From an uncultured Clostridia bacterium (lineage in GTDB: Bacteria > Bacillota > Clostridia > Christensenellales > CAG-917): a stretch of DNA of 12,011 nt. Location of the stretch: contig CAMGKS010000023.1 of the NCBI GenBank assembly GCA_946056785.1, positions 1-12,011 on the forward strand. The letters run 5' to 3'. Made by a program: the position numbers and the translations under genes. Positions 1 through 7,077 of the stretch are shown piece after piece; within the stretch, counting starts at the first letter, position 1, and each line of letters starts with the position of its first letter. The notes under the pieces were generated by a model. It was not told the origin of the DNA. It did no database searches and worked only from the letters and a program-made list of their open reading frames with translations.

Positions 1-4
1 CACT

Positions 5-88
5 TGGTGCGGTCAACAGGACTTGAACCTGCATGGAGTTACCACAAGATCCTTAGTCTTGCGCGTCTGCCAATTCCGCCATGACCGC
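5..88 (-). tRNA. tRNA-Leu, anticodon AAG, CCA encoded
   Basis: Read on the minus strand this folds as a complete class II tRNA of 84 nt. The acceptor arms GCGGTCA (82-88) and TGACCGC (9-15) pair perfectly. The anticodon arm is CAAGA / TCTTG around the 7-nt loop CTAAGGA, so U33 is followed by the anticodon AAG, which reads CUU and, if A34 is deaminated to inosine, also CUC. There is a short extra arm (TGG/CCA) typical of leucine tRNAs, a T arm with TTCAAGT in its loop, discriminator A and a genome-encoded CCA at 5-7. The D-arm stretch GGCGGAATTGGCAGACGC is typical of bacterial tRNA-Leu. An A34 leucine tRNA is uncommon in bacteria outside some Bacillota. Its own promoter lies just upstream. Confidence 0.95.
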
Positions 89-101
89 TCACAGCTTCAT
101 T

Positions 102-130
102 AGTATATAAAAATTTGAGGAATTTGTCAA
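102..130 (-). promoter_or_regulatory. SigA-type promoter of tRNA-Leu
   Basis: On the minus strand a perfect -35 TTGACA (130-125) is followed after exactly 17 bp by a -10 TATACT (107-102). The predicted start of transcription is near 95, about seven bases before the mature tRNA 5' end at 88. The tRNA is therefore probably transcribed independently of the coaD operon. The remaining bases between coaD and this promoter (131-327) hold no gene; the only structure seen is a weak AT-rich hairpin at 169-190. Confidence 0.8.
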
Positions 131-166
131 TAAATTTGCACTAAGTTTTTACAATTTAATACGCGT

Positions 167-190
167 AAAATTCAATTAATTTTTTGAATT
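167..190 (-). terminator. weak candidate terminator of the coaD operon
   Basis: The arms AATTCAA (169-175) and TTGAATT (184-190) form a 7-bp hairpin with an 8-base loop. On the minus strand the hairpin is followed by a short T run (170-167). It is the best hairpin downstream of coaD, but each arm has only one G or C, so termination here is doubtful. Confidence 0.25.
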
Positions 191-327
191 GTCGTTTTAT
201 CAGCCCTAACGCTATTATCTGTCAATCACGGTTAATATCGACCGCTGACGGTTTATAACATATTTAGCGGCACAAATTTTATGCGTTCATAAAATAAACT
301 CAAAATTTGAAAACTATTGTGCATTTT

Positions 328-810
328 CTATTCGCTTAATATTTGCTTAACAATATTAGCGACTTCATCGGGCAGCAATTCATAGTTTCCGTTTTTCAAC
401 TTTATTTTTGCTTCTGTCGAAGAAACGTTTTTATAATCGGCGTTTGCGTGCAAAAACACCGTTTCGACTCCGTGAGCCGAATTATATGCCGCCATTTCGT
501 TTTCATACGCTTCATCGGACTCGTTTCTTATACCACGCACAAGCATGCCGCCTCCCCGTTTTGCAACGTAATCAACAGCATATCCGTCATAAGAATCACA
601 TTCCACGTTTTTAAATTTTGAAGTCATTGCTTTCAACATTCTAAGTCTGTCCTGCGTGGTAAACTTTACAGTCTTGTCGGGATTTATCAACGCCACGACA
701 AATACCTTTTCAAACATTTCCGACGCTCTTTCAATAATTTCAAGATGTCCTACGGTCGGTGGGTCAAAAGTCCCGGTAATAAACCCGTTGCAATTATAAA
801 ATTCGTTCAT
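328..810 (-). CDS. coaD: pantetheine-phosphate adenylyltransferase (CoaD/PPAT)
   Basis: Cytoplasmic enzyme of coenzyme A synthesis: ATP + 4'-phosphopantetheine gives dephospho-CoA + PPi. At 160 aa it has the usual family length. The nucleotidyltransferase signature GTFDPPTVGH is at residues 13-22 (the T-x-G-H form of the HIGH motif), a central VRGIR at 91-95, and the C-terminal VSST at 129-132 corresponds to the family's ISST. The usual D-F-E-Y-E stretch after RGLR reads D-E-A-Y-E, so one normally acidic position is alanine; the effect is unknown. The start codon overlaps the rsmD stop as ATGA (807-810), so translation is probably coupled. It is the last gene of the alr-to-coaD operon; rsmD followed by coaD is a common order in Bacillota. 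Confidence 0.95.
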   Translation of the reverse strand: MNEFYNCNGFITGTFDPPTVGHLEIIERASEMFEKVFVVALINPDKTVKFTTQDRLRMLKAMTSKFKNVECDSYDGYAVDYVAKRGGGMLVRGIRNESDEAYENEMAAYNSAHGVETVFLHANADYKNVSSTEAKIKLKNGNYELLPDEVANIVKQILSE

Positions 811-1343
811 AGCTTTTCAATAAACTCGGCGGTTGTATTCCCCATTTTTTTTGTGCGTTGATTGTATCTTTTATCACAGATTTTAAATTCGTCTTCGGTC
901 GCATGTTCGAACACAATCATACCGCATTCGTTCAACAAGTCCAACTCGATAACGGTATTCACGGCATTATGCCCCATATCGCCCTTGTACGGCGGGTCGA
1001 TAAAAATTAAATCATATTTTTTGTCGCATGAATTCAAAAACGCTCTGTAATCAGATTTTGTAACTTTATACGTTTTTTCATCTACGCCTTTAAGATTTTG
1101 TCTTACAAAAAACAGCGAGCCTTCGCTTACGTCAACGAAATCTGCAAATTCTGCCCCCCTGCTTAATGCTTCAAGCCCCAATGCTCCGCTTCCCGCAAAA
1201 AGGTCAAGCACCTTGCTTGAAAGAGTGTAAGGTTGCAAAATGTTGAAAACAGTTTCCTTTATTCTGTCCGTAGTTGGTCGAACGCTGTCATTTTTGGGGG
1301 CGACTAAACACTTCCCACGGTATTTTCCTGCAATAACTCTCAT
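807..1343 (-). CDS. rsmD: 16S rRNA (guanine(966)-N2)-methyltransferase RsmD
   Basis: S-adenosylmethionine-dependent methyltransferase that modifies G966 of 16S rRNA during 30S assembly. Numbering from the longer start at 1349, it has the N-terminal MRVIAGKYRG block, RPTTDRIKE (24-32), the SAM-binding LDLFAGSGALGLE (48-60) and the catalytic DPPY (118-121). Two in-frame ATGs are available, at 1347-1349 (MQMRV, 180 aa) and 1341-1343 (MRV, 178 aa). I chose the second because MRVIAG is the usual family N-terminus and this ATG overlaps the upstream stop as ATGA (1340-1343), the same coupling as at the next junction. Neither start has a clear Shine-Dalgarno sequence, which also fits coupling. Confidence 0.94.
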   Translation of the reverse strand: MRVIAGKYRGKCLVAPKNDSVRPTTDRIKETVFNILQPYTLSSKVLDLFAGSGALGLEALSRGAEFADFVDVSEGSLFFVRQNLKGVDEKTYKVTKSDYRAFLNSCDKKYDLIFIDPPYKGDMGHNAVNTVIELDLLNECGMIVFEHATEDEFKICDKRYNQRTKKMGNTTAEFIEKL

Positions 1344-1867
1344 TTGCATATAACGACGTCAAGTTTAACGTCGGTACTCTCCGATTCGATTTTTTCGACC
1401 ATCTGGCAGTCGAACGCCACACCGCATTTATACGTTTTATGTTTTGACAAAAATCTATCATAGTATCCTTTACCCCTGCCAAGTCTGTTAAGTTCGCTGT
1501 CGAACGCTATCATAGGCACTACGGTAAAATCAAAACTATTGCCTTCCTTGCCTGTTTTCGGCTCAAGAATGCCGAATTTGTTATACCAAAACTCTGTATC
1601 GAAATCTATTTCAACTGCCGTCATGTTTTCGCCGTCGATTTTCGGCACGTATACCGTTTTCCCTTGCCTTATGGCTTTTTTTATAAAATCTATGGTATAT
1701 GGTTCGTTGAAATCGGATAAAAAGCAAAACACGGTTTTTGCCGATTTATATTTATCGTGCGACAAAACCTCGTTAAAAATTTCTTTTGACTTATTTTCCT
1801 TTTCCTCATCGGTCAAAAAATTAAGTTTATCTTTTACGATTTTTCTTAATTCGTCTTTACTGCTCAT
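1340..1867 (-). CDS. 5-formyltetrahydrofolate cyclo-ligase (MTHFS)
   Basis: ATP-dependent conversion of 5-formyl-THF to 5,10-methenyl-THF, recovering folate from a storage or inhibitory form. At 175 aa the protein is slightly shorter than the typical 180-200. The family signature is clear near the C-terminus: VVPMIAFDSELNRLG followed by GRGKGYYDRFL (residues about 116-140), which forms the ATP and substrate pocket. The N-terminus has the usual Lys/Glu-rich helix. The start at 1867 is preceded by AAAGG in a 32-bp spacer after alr. The stop overlaps the rsmD start as ATGA. The function is confident from the signature; no direct link to the neighbours beyond housekeeping is evident. Confidence 0.92.
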   Translation of the reverse strand: MSSKDELRKIVKDKLNFLTDEEKENKSKEIFNEVLSHDKYKSAKTVFCFLSDFNEPYTIDFIKKAIRQGKTVYVPKIDGENMTAVEIDFDTEFWYNKFGILEPKTGKEGNSFDFTVVPMIAFDSELNRLGRGKGYYDRFLSKHKTYKCGVAFDCQMVEKIESESTDVKLDVVICK

Positions 1868-1899
1868 AAAAATAAACCTTTAGCTACTTTGAATATTTA

Positions 1900-2922
1900 T
1901 CAATACAAATATACCTTGTTTACACGTTTCTTGTCAAGTCCTGTTAAAATTTCATAACATATAGTATTCTGAAAATCGGCTTGACATTCAGCGTCGTTGC
2001 CTTCGCCCAGAATGCACACTTCTTCACCGATCTTTAATTCGTCGCTCCCAGTGCCGATAATAATCATATCCATGCATGCAACGGATAAAACCTCATATCT
2101 TTTGCCGCGACAAAAAACTTTCCAACCTTTTCGTCTTATTCCGTCGGCATATCCGCCGAAAATTACGGCGATATTTTGACTTCGACGTATTTTAAAATCG
2201 CCGTAACTTACGTACTCGCCTTTTTCCACTCGTTTTACGGCAATAACTTTTGAATAAACTTTCATAGCCGGCGTTACCCGATCCGCACAATACCCATATC
2301 CGCCTATGCCTATCCTTATCATATCGCCGTCAATAGGTAATTTTGCCGTAGAGGTCGCCTGAATATGAAATATCCCGTTTGAAAAATATTCGTTATAAAT
2401 GTTTTTTTTAGCGTAAAAATCTGAAAGTTGAGCTTTGTTAGGTTTTCTAAAATGACTGAATGCTCCAACGGGTTTAACGCGTTTACAACTTTTGATATGT
2501 TCCAAAAACTCCGACAATTCGTTGTTGCTTTTTATCCCTAATCTATTCATTCCCGTATCGAATTTTATAAACACGTCAACGTCTTTACAGATATTCTCAC
2601 ACGCTTTTTCAAGAGATAAAATTTGTTCAAAAGAAAACACGGCAGGCGTCAAATCGAATTTAACGACGTCACACGCTTCGTTGCATAAAAAAGCGGATAC
2701 CAATATGGGCGTATTTATGTCTGCTTTTCTAAGCTCAATTCCTTCTTCCACGGTTGCCACGCCGAAAAAGTCCACCAAATCCTGCGTACCGAGAGCAACG
2801 TTTACCGCTCCGTGTCCGTATGCATTCGCTTTTACCATAAACAAAAGTTTTTTCCCTTTAACAGAAAGACTTTTTAAATTTTGCCTAATCGCTTTTACGT
2901 TGCAAACAGCTTTAAGTTCCAC
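1900..2922 (-). CDS. alr: alanine racemase
   Basis: PLP-dependent, cytoplasmic interconversion of L- and D-alanine for peptidoglycan. The start is GTG (2920-2922), with AGGTGAT (2926-2932) three bases upstream. Visible hallmarks: the PLP lysine in VKANAYGHG (Lys31), FDTGMNRLG (121-129), RIGIGGYGY (203-211), and the catalytic tyrosine in YVSYG (Tyr240), which is supplied across the dimer interface in characterised racemases. CMDM (283-286) corresponds to the usual CMDQ. At 340 aa it is shorter than the common 370-390, but the C-terminal YEILTGL block is intact, so it looks full-length and compact. It is the first gene of its operon, directly after the terminator of the upstream cluster. Confidence 0.94.
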   Translation of the reverse strand: MELKAVCNVKAIRQNLKSLSVKGKKLLFMVKANAYGHGAVNVALGTQDLVDFFGVATVEEGIELRKADINTPILVSAFLCNEACDVVKFDLTPAVFSFEQILSLEKACENICKDVDVFIKFDTGMNRLGIKSNNELSEFLEHIKSCKRVKPVGAFSHFRKPNKAQLSDFYAKKNIYNEYFSNGIFHIQATSTAKLPIDGDMIRIGIGGYGYCADRVTPAMKVYSKVIAVKRVEKGEYVSYGDFKIRRSQNIAVIFGGYADGIRRKGWKVFCRGKRYEVLSVACMDMIIIGTGSDELKIGEEVCILGEGNDAECQADFQNTICYEILTGLDKKRVNKVYLY

Positions 2923-2939
2923 TTTATCACCTATGCCAA

Positions 2940-2967
2940 AATATGCGGTAATACGCTGTTTTGTTAA
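2940..2967 (-). promoter_or_regulatory. possible alr promoter
   Basis: Minus-strand TTAACA (2967-2962), 16 bp, then CATATT (2945-2940). The -35 is a 5/6 match, the -10 only 4/6. The predicted start near 2933 leaves a very short leader just ahead of the alr ribosome site. The -35 lies inside the perfect 15-bp palindrome TTTTGTT-A-AACAAAA (2959-2973), which could be an operator. Placement after a terminator makes a promoter necessary somewhere here. Confidence 0.35.
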
Positions 2968-2974
2968 ACAAAAT

Positions 2975-3000
2975 AAAAAAGACGCCCGTATGGACGCCTT
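2975..3000 (-). terminator. rho-independent terminator after the iorAB/paaK operon
   Basis: On the minus strand AAGGCGUCC (3000-2992) pairs with GGGCGUCUU (2987-2979) around the loop AUAC. This gives nine base pairs, two of them G-U, followed directly by a U-rich tail (2978-2975 and beyond). It lies 62 bases beyond the ACT-gene stop and separates that operon from alr. Confidence 0.75.
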
Positions 3001-3061
3001 AGTTTTAAGCTAAGTCTGAATTTAGCAAAAATATTTAGCTTTTTTTCTTGATAGGTTGCGA

Positions 3062-3463
3062 TTAAATAAATTTAAGCTCTTTTAAAGTTTTGTTTGCCTT
3101 TTCAAGGTCTGCCGCTTTTACCAAAATCGTTGCCTTTGCCGAATTGCTTTTTGCATAAGAATACAGATATTCAATATCTATATCAGAGCTTGCAAGTCCT
3201 TCCAAAACTTTTGTTAAGCCGCCCGGAACGTCGTCGACCTCAATGCCTATAAGTTCGTTTTCTTTTACGACAAAACCGGCTTCTTTCAATGCTTGCATGG
3301 CTTTCTCATTGTCAGACGTAATCATTCTGACAATGCCAAAATCGCTTGTATCGGCAATATTTAAAGATACCAAATCGATTTTTGCATCACTTAAGGCTTT
3401 GCTTAAAGACAGCAATCTGCCTGCACGGTTTTCCAAAAAAACTGCTATTTGATTTACCAACAT
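3062..3463 (-). CDS. tandem ACT-domain protein, likely amino-acid sensor
   Basis: A 133-aa soluble protein made of two ACT domains, about residues 1-66 (ENRAGRLLSLSKAL loop-helix at 11-24) and 70-133 (DDVPGGLTKVLEGLA at 77-91). ACT domains usually bind amino acids at dimer interfaces and control linked enzymes; no catalytic domain is present. Stand-alone tandem-ACT proteins are a recognised companion of phenylacetate-CoA ligase and IorAB genes in anaerobes and archaea, so sensing phenylalanine, tyrosine, tryptophan or a related acid is a reasonable inference. The ribosome site AGGAGG overlaps the preceding paaK stop (TAGGAGG). It is the last gene of the six-gene operon and a terminator follows. 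Confidence 0.88.
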   Translation of the reverse strand: MLVNQIAVFLENRAGRLLSLSKALSDAKIDLVSLNIADTSDFGIVRMITSDNEKAMQALKEAGFVVKENELIGIEVDDVPGGLTKVLEGLASSDIDIEYLYSYAKSNSAKATILVKAADLEKANKTLKELKFI

Positions 3464-3475
3464 ATAAATTTCCTC

Positions 3476-4777
3476 CTATATCTTTCTTCTATCCACAATT
3501 CTCGCCGTTTTTCCTTCGCTAAGCGGCAAAGAATTTGGGGAAACCAATGTAATTTTTGCAGCAATGCCAAGCATAGATTGCATATCATGTTCAACTCTGT
3601 GCCTGATATTTTCAATCGATTTGACTTCATCGGTAACGTTATTTTCGGAAATTTCGACTTGAATTTCCATAGTATCTAAAAATCCGGCTCTGTCTACAAA
3701 AATCTTATAATGTGAACCGATTACTTCCGGTATATTCATAAGCACGGTTTCGATTTGCGATGGGAATACGTTTACGCCTCGAATGATAAGCATGTCGTCG
3801 CTTCTTCCGCATACTCTTTTCATTCTTACCAACGTTCTTTTGCAATGCTTACATTCCGAATGATCGAGAGCCGAAATATCTCTTGTGCGATAACGTAAAA
3901 GCGGAATGCCCTGCTTGTTTAAAGTCGTAAATACAAGTTCTCCGCTTTGTAAATCTTCCAGCGGCTCTAAGGTGTCCACGTCGATAATTTCCGGATAGAA
4001 GAAATCTTCCATAACGTGCAAACCGAATTCGTCGCCGCAACTCATCGAAACGCCCGGACCTGAAATTTCCGACAAACCGTATATATCGAACGCCTCGATA
4101 TTAAGAAGTTTCTCGATTTTATTTTTCATTTCAATCGACCAAGGTTCTGCCCCGAAGATTCCTCTTTTAAGGTTAAGCTCGCTTACAGGAATATTTAATT
4201 TTTGAAGTTCTTCGGCTATAAACATAGCATAAGAAGGCGTGCAACATATCGTAGAGGCTTCAAAATCTTTAAGCAAAGTTATCTGTCGCATTGTGTTTCC
4301 CGTCGAAACAGGAACCGTCATAGCCCCAAGCTTTTCCGCTCCGTAATGTATGCCCAAACCGCCGGTAAAGAGTCCGTAACCGTATGAAATGTGCACGACG
4401 TCTTCGTTGGTGCAACCTGCCATAGAAAGTGCTCTTGCCGTACATTCTGCCCAATCGTCGATATCTCGTTTAGTATAGCCGACAACTGTAAGTTTTCCCG
4501 TCGTACCGCTTGACGCATGGACTCTTATAATATCTTTTTTAGGAACGGCGAAAGTCCCGAAAGGATAATTATCTCTTAAATCTTGTTTCGTCGTATACGG
4601 CAATTTTGAAATATCTTTTATAGATTTAATATCAGACGGTTTAAGCTTTATTGCGTCCATCTTGTTTCTATAATATTTTACGTTGTCGTATACTCTTTTT
4701 ACTACGTCAACAAGTCTGTCCGATTGAAGATTTTCCATTTCGGAACGGCTCATTTTTTCAATTTTTTCATTAAACAT
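3476..4777 (-). CDS. phenylacetate-CoA ligase family protein (second copy)
   Basis: AMP-forming aryl-acid CoA ligase of the PaaK family, 433 aa, full length. Motifs: phosphate-binding HASSGTTGKLT (87-97), YGLSE (233-237), RYRTRD (295-300), the hinge region GRSDDMLIIRGVNVFPSQIE (324-343), and the C-terminal adenylation lysine in EGKTAR (Lys423). The expected reaction is arylacetate + ATP + CoA to arylacetyl-CoA + AMP + PPi, or the reverse. It differs from its paralogue at 7078-8376 in the cysteine patch, which reads CKHC (309-312) rather than CKC-G. Its SD GGAGTAG contains the iorB stop codon, a 6-bp gap. The exact aryl substrate (phenyl-, hydroxyphenyl- or indole-acetate) cannot be told from sequence. 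Confidence 0.92.
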   Translation of the reverse strand: MFNEKIEKMSRSEMENLQSDRLVDVVKRVYDNVKYYRNKMDAIKLKPSDIKSIKDISKLPYTTKQDLRDNYPFGTFAVPKKDIIRVHASSGTTGKLTVVGYTKRDIDDWAECTARALSMAGCTNEDVVHISYGYGLFTGGLGIHYGAEKLGAMTVPVSTGNTMRQITLLKDFEASTICCTPSYAMFIAEELQKLNIPVSELNLKRGIFGAEPWSIEMKNKIEKLLNIEAFDIYGLSEISGPGVSMSCGDEFGLHVMEDFFYPEIIDVDTLEPLEDLQSGELVFTTLNKQGIPLLRYRTRDISALDHSECKHCKRTLVRMKRVCGRSDDMLIIRGVNVFPSQIETVLMNIPEVIGSHYKIFVDRAGFLDTMEIQVEISENNVTDEVKSIENIRHRVEHDMQSMLGIAAKITLVSPNSLPLSEGKTARIVDRRKI

Positions 4778-4783
4778 TTTTTT

Positions 4784-5353
4784 CTACTCCGTATAACCGT
4801 ATTCAAATGCTTTTAAATTCATTTCAAGAAATTTTGCGGGAACAGTGGCTTTCAAAGCTTCGAGCATCGCTGCTTTGTCAAGTCCTAAATATTTTGTAAG
4901 AGCTCCAAGCATTACGACGTTAACAGCCTTAGACGAGCCGGCTTTTTCCGCAAGACTCAACGCGTCTTTCTCGACGACCTTTATGCCTGCTTTTTTAATA
5001 TTTTCAAGGCAATCGGACGGATATTCTTTTGCCCCGGTGATAACAGGCATAGGCAGAATCTCCTGAACGTTTGTAACCACAATTCCGCCCTCTTTCAAAA
5101 AATCTAAGTAACGAGCAGCTTCGAGTTTTTCAAACGAAAGTATTACGTCAGCTTCTCCTCTTGCTACGATAGGCGAATTAACCTTATCCGCCATCTTAAC
5201 GTGCGTTACAACGCTGCCTCCGCGCTGCGACATGCCGTGCACTTCACTGAGTTTTACGTCAAGACCTTTTAAAAAGGCAAATTTACCTAAAATTCTGGAA
5301 GCTAACAGCGTTCCCTGTCCGCCAACGCCGACAATCAAAATATCTGTTTTCAT
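4784..5353 (-). CDS. iorB: indolepyruvate ferredoxin oxidoreductase, beta subunit
   Basis: Small subunit (189 aa) of the IorAB complex, belonging to the pyruvate ferredoxin oxidoreductase gamma-domain family. It has the N-terminal GVGGQGT (9-15), followed by SEVHGMSQRGG (36-46), both characteristic of the family. With IorA it converts aryl-pyruvates, ferredoxin and CoA to aryl-acetyl-CoA, CO2 and reduced ferredoxin. The start overlaps the iorA stop as ATGA (5350-5353) and is preceded by the strong SD AAAGGAGG, as expected for equimolar subunits. The protein has no cofactor cysteine motifs of its own; the iron-sulfur clusters are on IorA. Confidence 0.95.
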   Translation of the reverse strand: MKTDILIVGVGGQGTLLASRILGKFAFLKGLDVKLSEVHGMSQRGGSVVTHVKMADKVNSPIVARGEADVILSFEKLEAARYLDFLKEGGIVVTNVQEILPMPVITGAKEYPSDCLENIKKAGIKVVEKDALSLAEKAGSSKAVNVVMLGALTKYLGLDKAAMLEALKATVPAKFLEMNLKAFEYGYTE

Positions 5354-7068
5354 TTTTCGCCTCCTTTTATTGCGTTAAACTTGCAAAGTCCGACGCAAAG
5401 TCCGCAACCGACGCACAACGAAGAATTAATTCTTGCACTGCCGTCTTTTTGCTTTTCTATTGCCGGACAGCCTATTTTTAAACAAGCACCGCATTTTTTA
5501 CAACCGTCTATACTCAACGCAGGAGGATATTTCTTACTTAAAAGTGCACAAGGTCTTTTTGCAATTACAACGGATACGCCTTCTTCGTCTATTGCACTTT
5601 TGACTGCTTTTTCAACAGCCGGCATATCGTAAGCGTCAACGACGGTCACGCTCTTTGAACCGACAACTTTGCATAGTTCGACAAGATCGAGAATAGGCGA
5701 CGGCGTGCCTTTTAAAGTCAATCCCGTTGCAGGGTGATTTTGGTGTCCCGTCATGCCCGTTGTAGAATTGTCGAGAATTATCAACGTTAAATTCGAACCG
5801 TTATAGACGGCGTTTATAAGTCCCGTAATTCCGCTGTGAATAAACGTTGAATCTCCGATAACGGAAACTACTTTCTTTGCCGCTTCTTCTCCCAAAGCCT
5901 TTTTAAATCCGTGTGCAATGCCGATTGACGCTCCCATACAAACAACAGTGTCTACGGCAGATAACGGAGCAACAGCACCGAGAGTATAGCAACCGATATC
6001 GGCAGAAACGGTTAACCCTAATTTTTTTAGCACGTAAAAAACTCCACGGTGCGGACAACCTGCGCACATAACCGGAGGTCTTAACGGCAAATCTGCCTTT
6101 AAGCTTTCTGTTTTTTCGCCAATCAATTTCGATTTAATTTCATAAACCGAAAGTTCGCCAAGTTTTGAAAACAAATTTTTTCCTTCGCATTGAATTCCGT
6201 TTGCTTTCAATTGATTTTCAAAAAACGGTTCAAGTTCTTCAACGACGACAAGTCTTTTTACTTTTTTAGAAAAGGCTCTTATTGACTCGATCGGAATAGG
6301 ATAAACGCTTCCGATTTTAAATATCGAAGCGTCAGGCAAAGCGTCCTTTACGTATTGATATACAACGCCCGAACAGACGATTCCCAAACTTAAATCGTTT
6401 AATTCCTCTCTGTTAATTGACATCGTTTCGACGTCGACTTTCAATTGGTTTTCACGTTCTTCGACTTTTACGTGTCTGCCGATAGCCGACGAAGGCATCA
6501 TAGTATATTTTGTTATATCCTTTTGATACGGTTTTACTGCAATTTCTGTGCGGTCGCATTCTTCAACGTAACTTTGAGAATGGGCAAGTCTTGTAGTAGT
6601 TCTGACGAAAACCGGAGTGTCGTATTTTTCGGACAATTCGAAAGCAAGTTTCGTAAACTCTTTTGCTTCCATGCTATCACTTGGTTCGAGCATAGGAATA
6701 TGTGCGCTTCTCGCATAAAATCTGGTGTCCTGCTCGTTTTGCGATGAGTGCATACCCGGGTCGTCGGCGGCAAGAATAACAAGTCCGCCGTTTACACCTG
6801 TGTATGCGGCAGTAAACATAGGGTCTGCCGCTACGTTGACGCCTACGTGTTTCATGCAAACCATACTTCTGACGCCGGCGTAACTTGCGCCTATAGCGAC
6901 TTCAAAAGCAACCTTTTCATTCGGTGCCCATTCTGCATACACTTCGTCATAACGTGCAATATTTTCAGTAACTTCGGTAGAAGGCGTTCCCGGATATGCA
7001 GAAACCACCTTAACGCCGGCTTCATACGCTCCTCTCGCTATTGCCTCGTTGCCTAACATTAATTTCAT
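5350..7068 (-). CDS. iorA: indolepyruvate ferredoxin oxidoreductase, alpha subunit
   Basis: Large catalytic subunit (572 aa, normal length) of a thiamine-diphosphate 2-oxoacid:ferredoxin oxidoreductase for aromatic pyruvates. Order of parts: N-terminal pyrimidine-binding domain (from GNEAIARGAYEAG, with SAYPGTPSTE at 23-32), CAGCPHR (335-341) typical of IorA, the ThDP/Mg motif GDSTF (405-409) to DN (433-434), and a C-terminal two-cluster ferredoxin domain with Cys523, 526, 529, 534 and Cys552, 555, 558, 562. All eight cluster cysteines are present. The ribosome site TAGGAG overlaps the stop of the upstream ligase. It operates in the cytoplasm of anaerobes and may run oxidatively or, with reduced ferredoxin, in the carboxylating direction. 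Confidence 0.96.
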   Translation of the reverse strand: MKLMLGNEAIARGAYEAGVKVVSAYPGTPSTEVTENIARYDEVYAEWAPNEKVAFEVAIGASYAGVRSMVCMKHVGVNVAADPMFTAAYTGVNGGLVILAADDPGMHSSQNEQDTRFYARSAHIPMLEPSDSMEAKEFTKLAFELSEKYDTPVFVRTTTRLAHSQSYVEECDRTEIAVKPYQKDITKYTMMPSSAIGRHVKVEERENQLKVDVETMSINREELNDLSLGIVCSGVVYQYVKDALPDASIFKIGSVYPIPIESIRAFSKKVKRLVVVEELEPFFENQLKANGIQCEGKNLFSKLGELSVYEIKSKLIGEKTESLKADLPLRPPVMCAGCPHRGVFYVLKKLGLTVSADIGCYTLGAVAPLSAVDTVVCMGASIGIAHGFKKALGEEAAKKVVSVIGDSTFIHSGITGLINAVYNGSNLTLIILDNSTTGMTGHQNHPATGLTLKGTPSPILDLVELCKVVGSKSVTVVDAYDMPAVEKAVKSAIDEEGVSVVIAKRPCALLSKKYPPALSIDGCKKCGACLKIGCPAIEKQKDGSARINSSLCVGCGLCVGLCKFNAIKGGEK

Positions 7069-7077
7069 AAGTAACTC

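Noticed and set aside
270..322. Inverted repeat GCACAA / TTGTGC downstream of coaD
   Set aside because: The arms are 6 bp with a 41-base loop and no T run, which is too weak for a terminator.
2492..3013. 173-residue plus-strand open frame antisense to alr
   Set aside because: It lies mostly opposite a clear alanine racemase, has no ribosome site or family motif, and runs through the terminator between operons.
3008..3046. Plus-strand hairpin AGCTAA/TTAGCT followed by TTTTTTC, terminator-like
   Set aside because: No plus-strand gene lies upstream, the loop is 21 bases and the stem only 6 bp.
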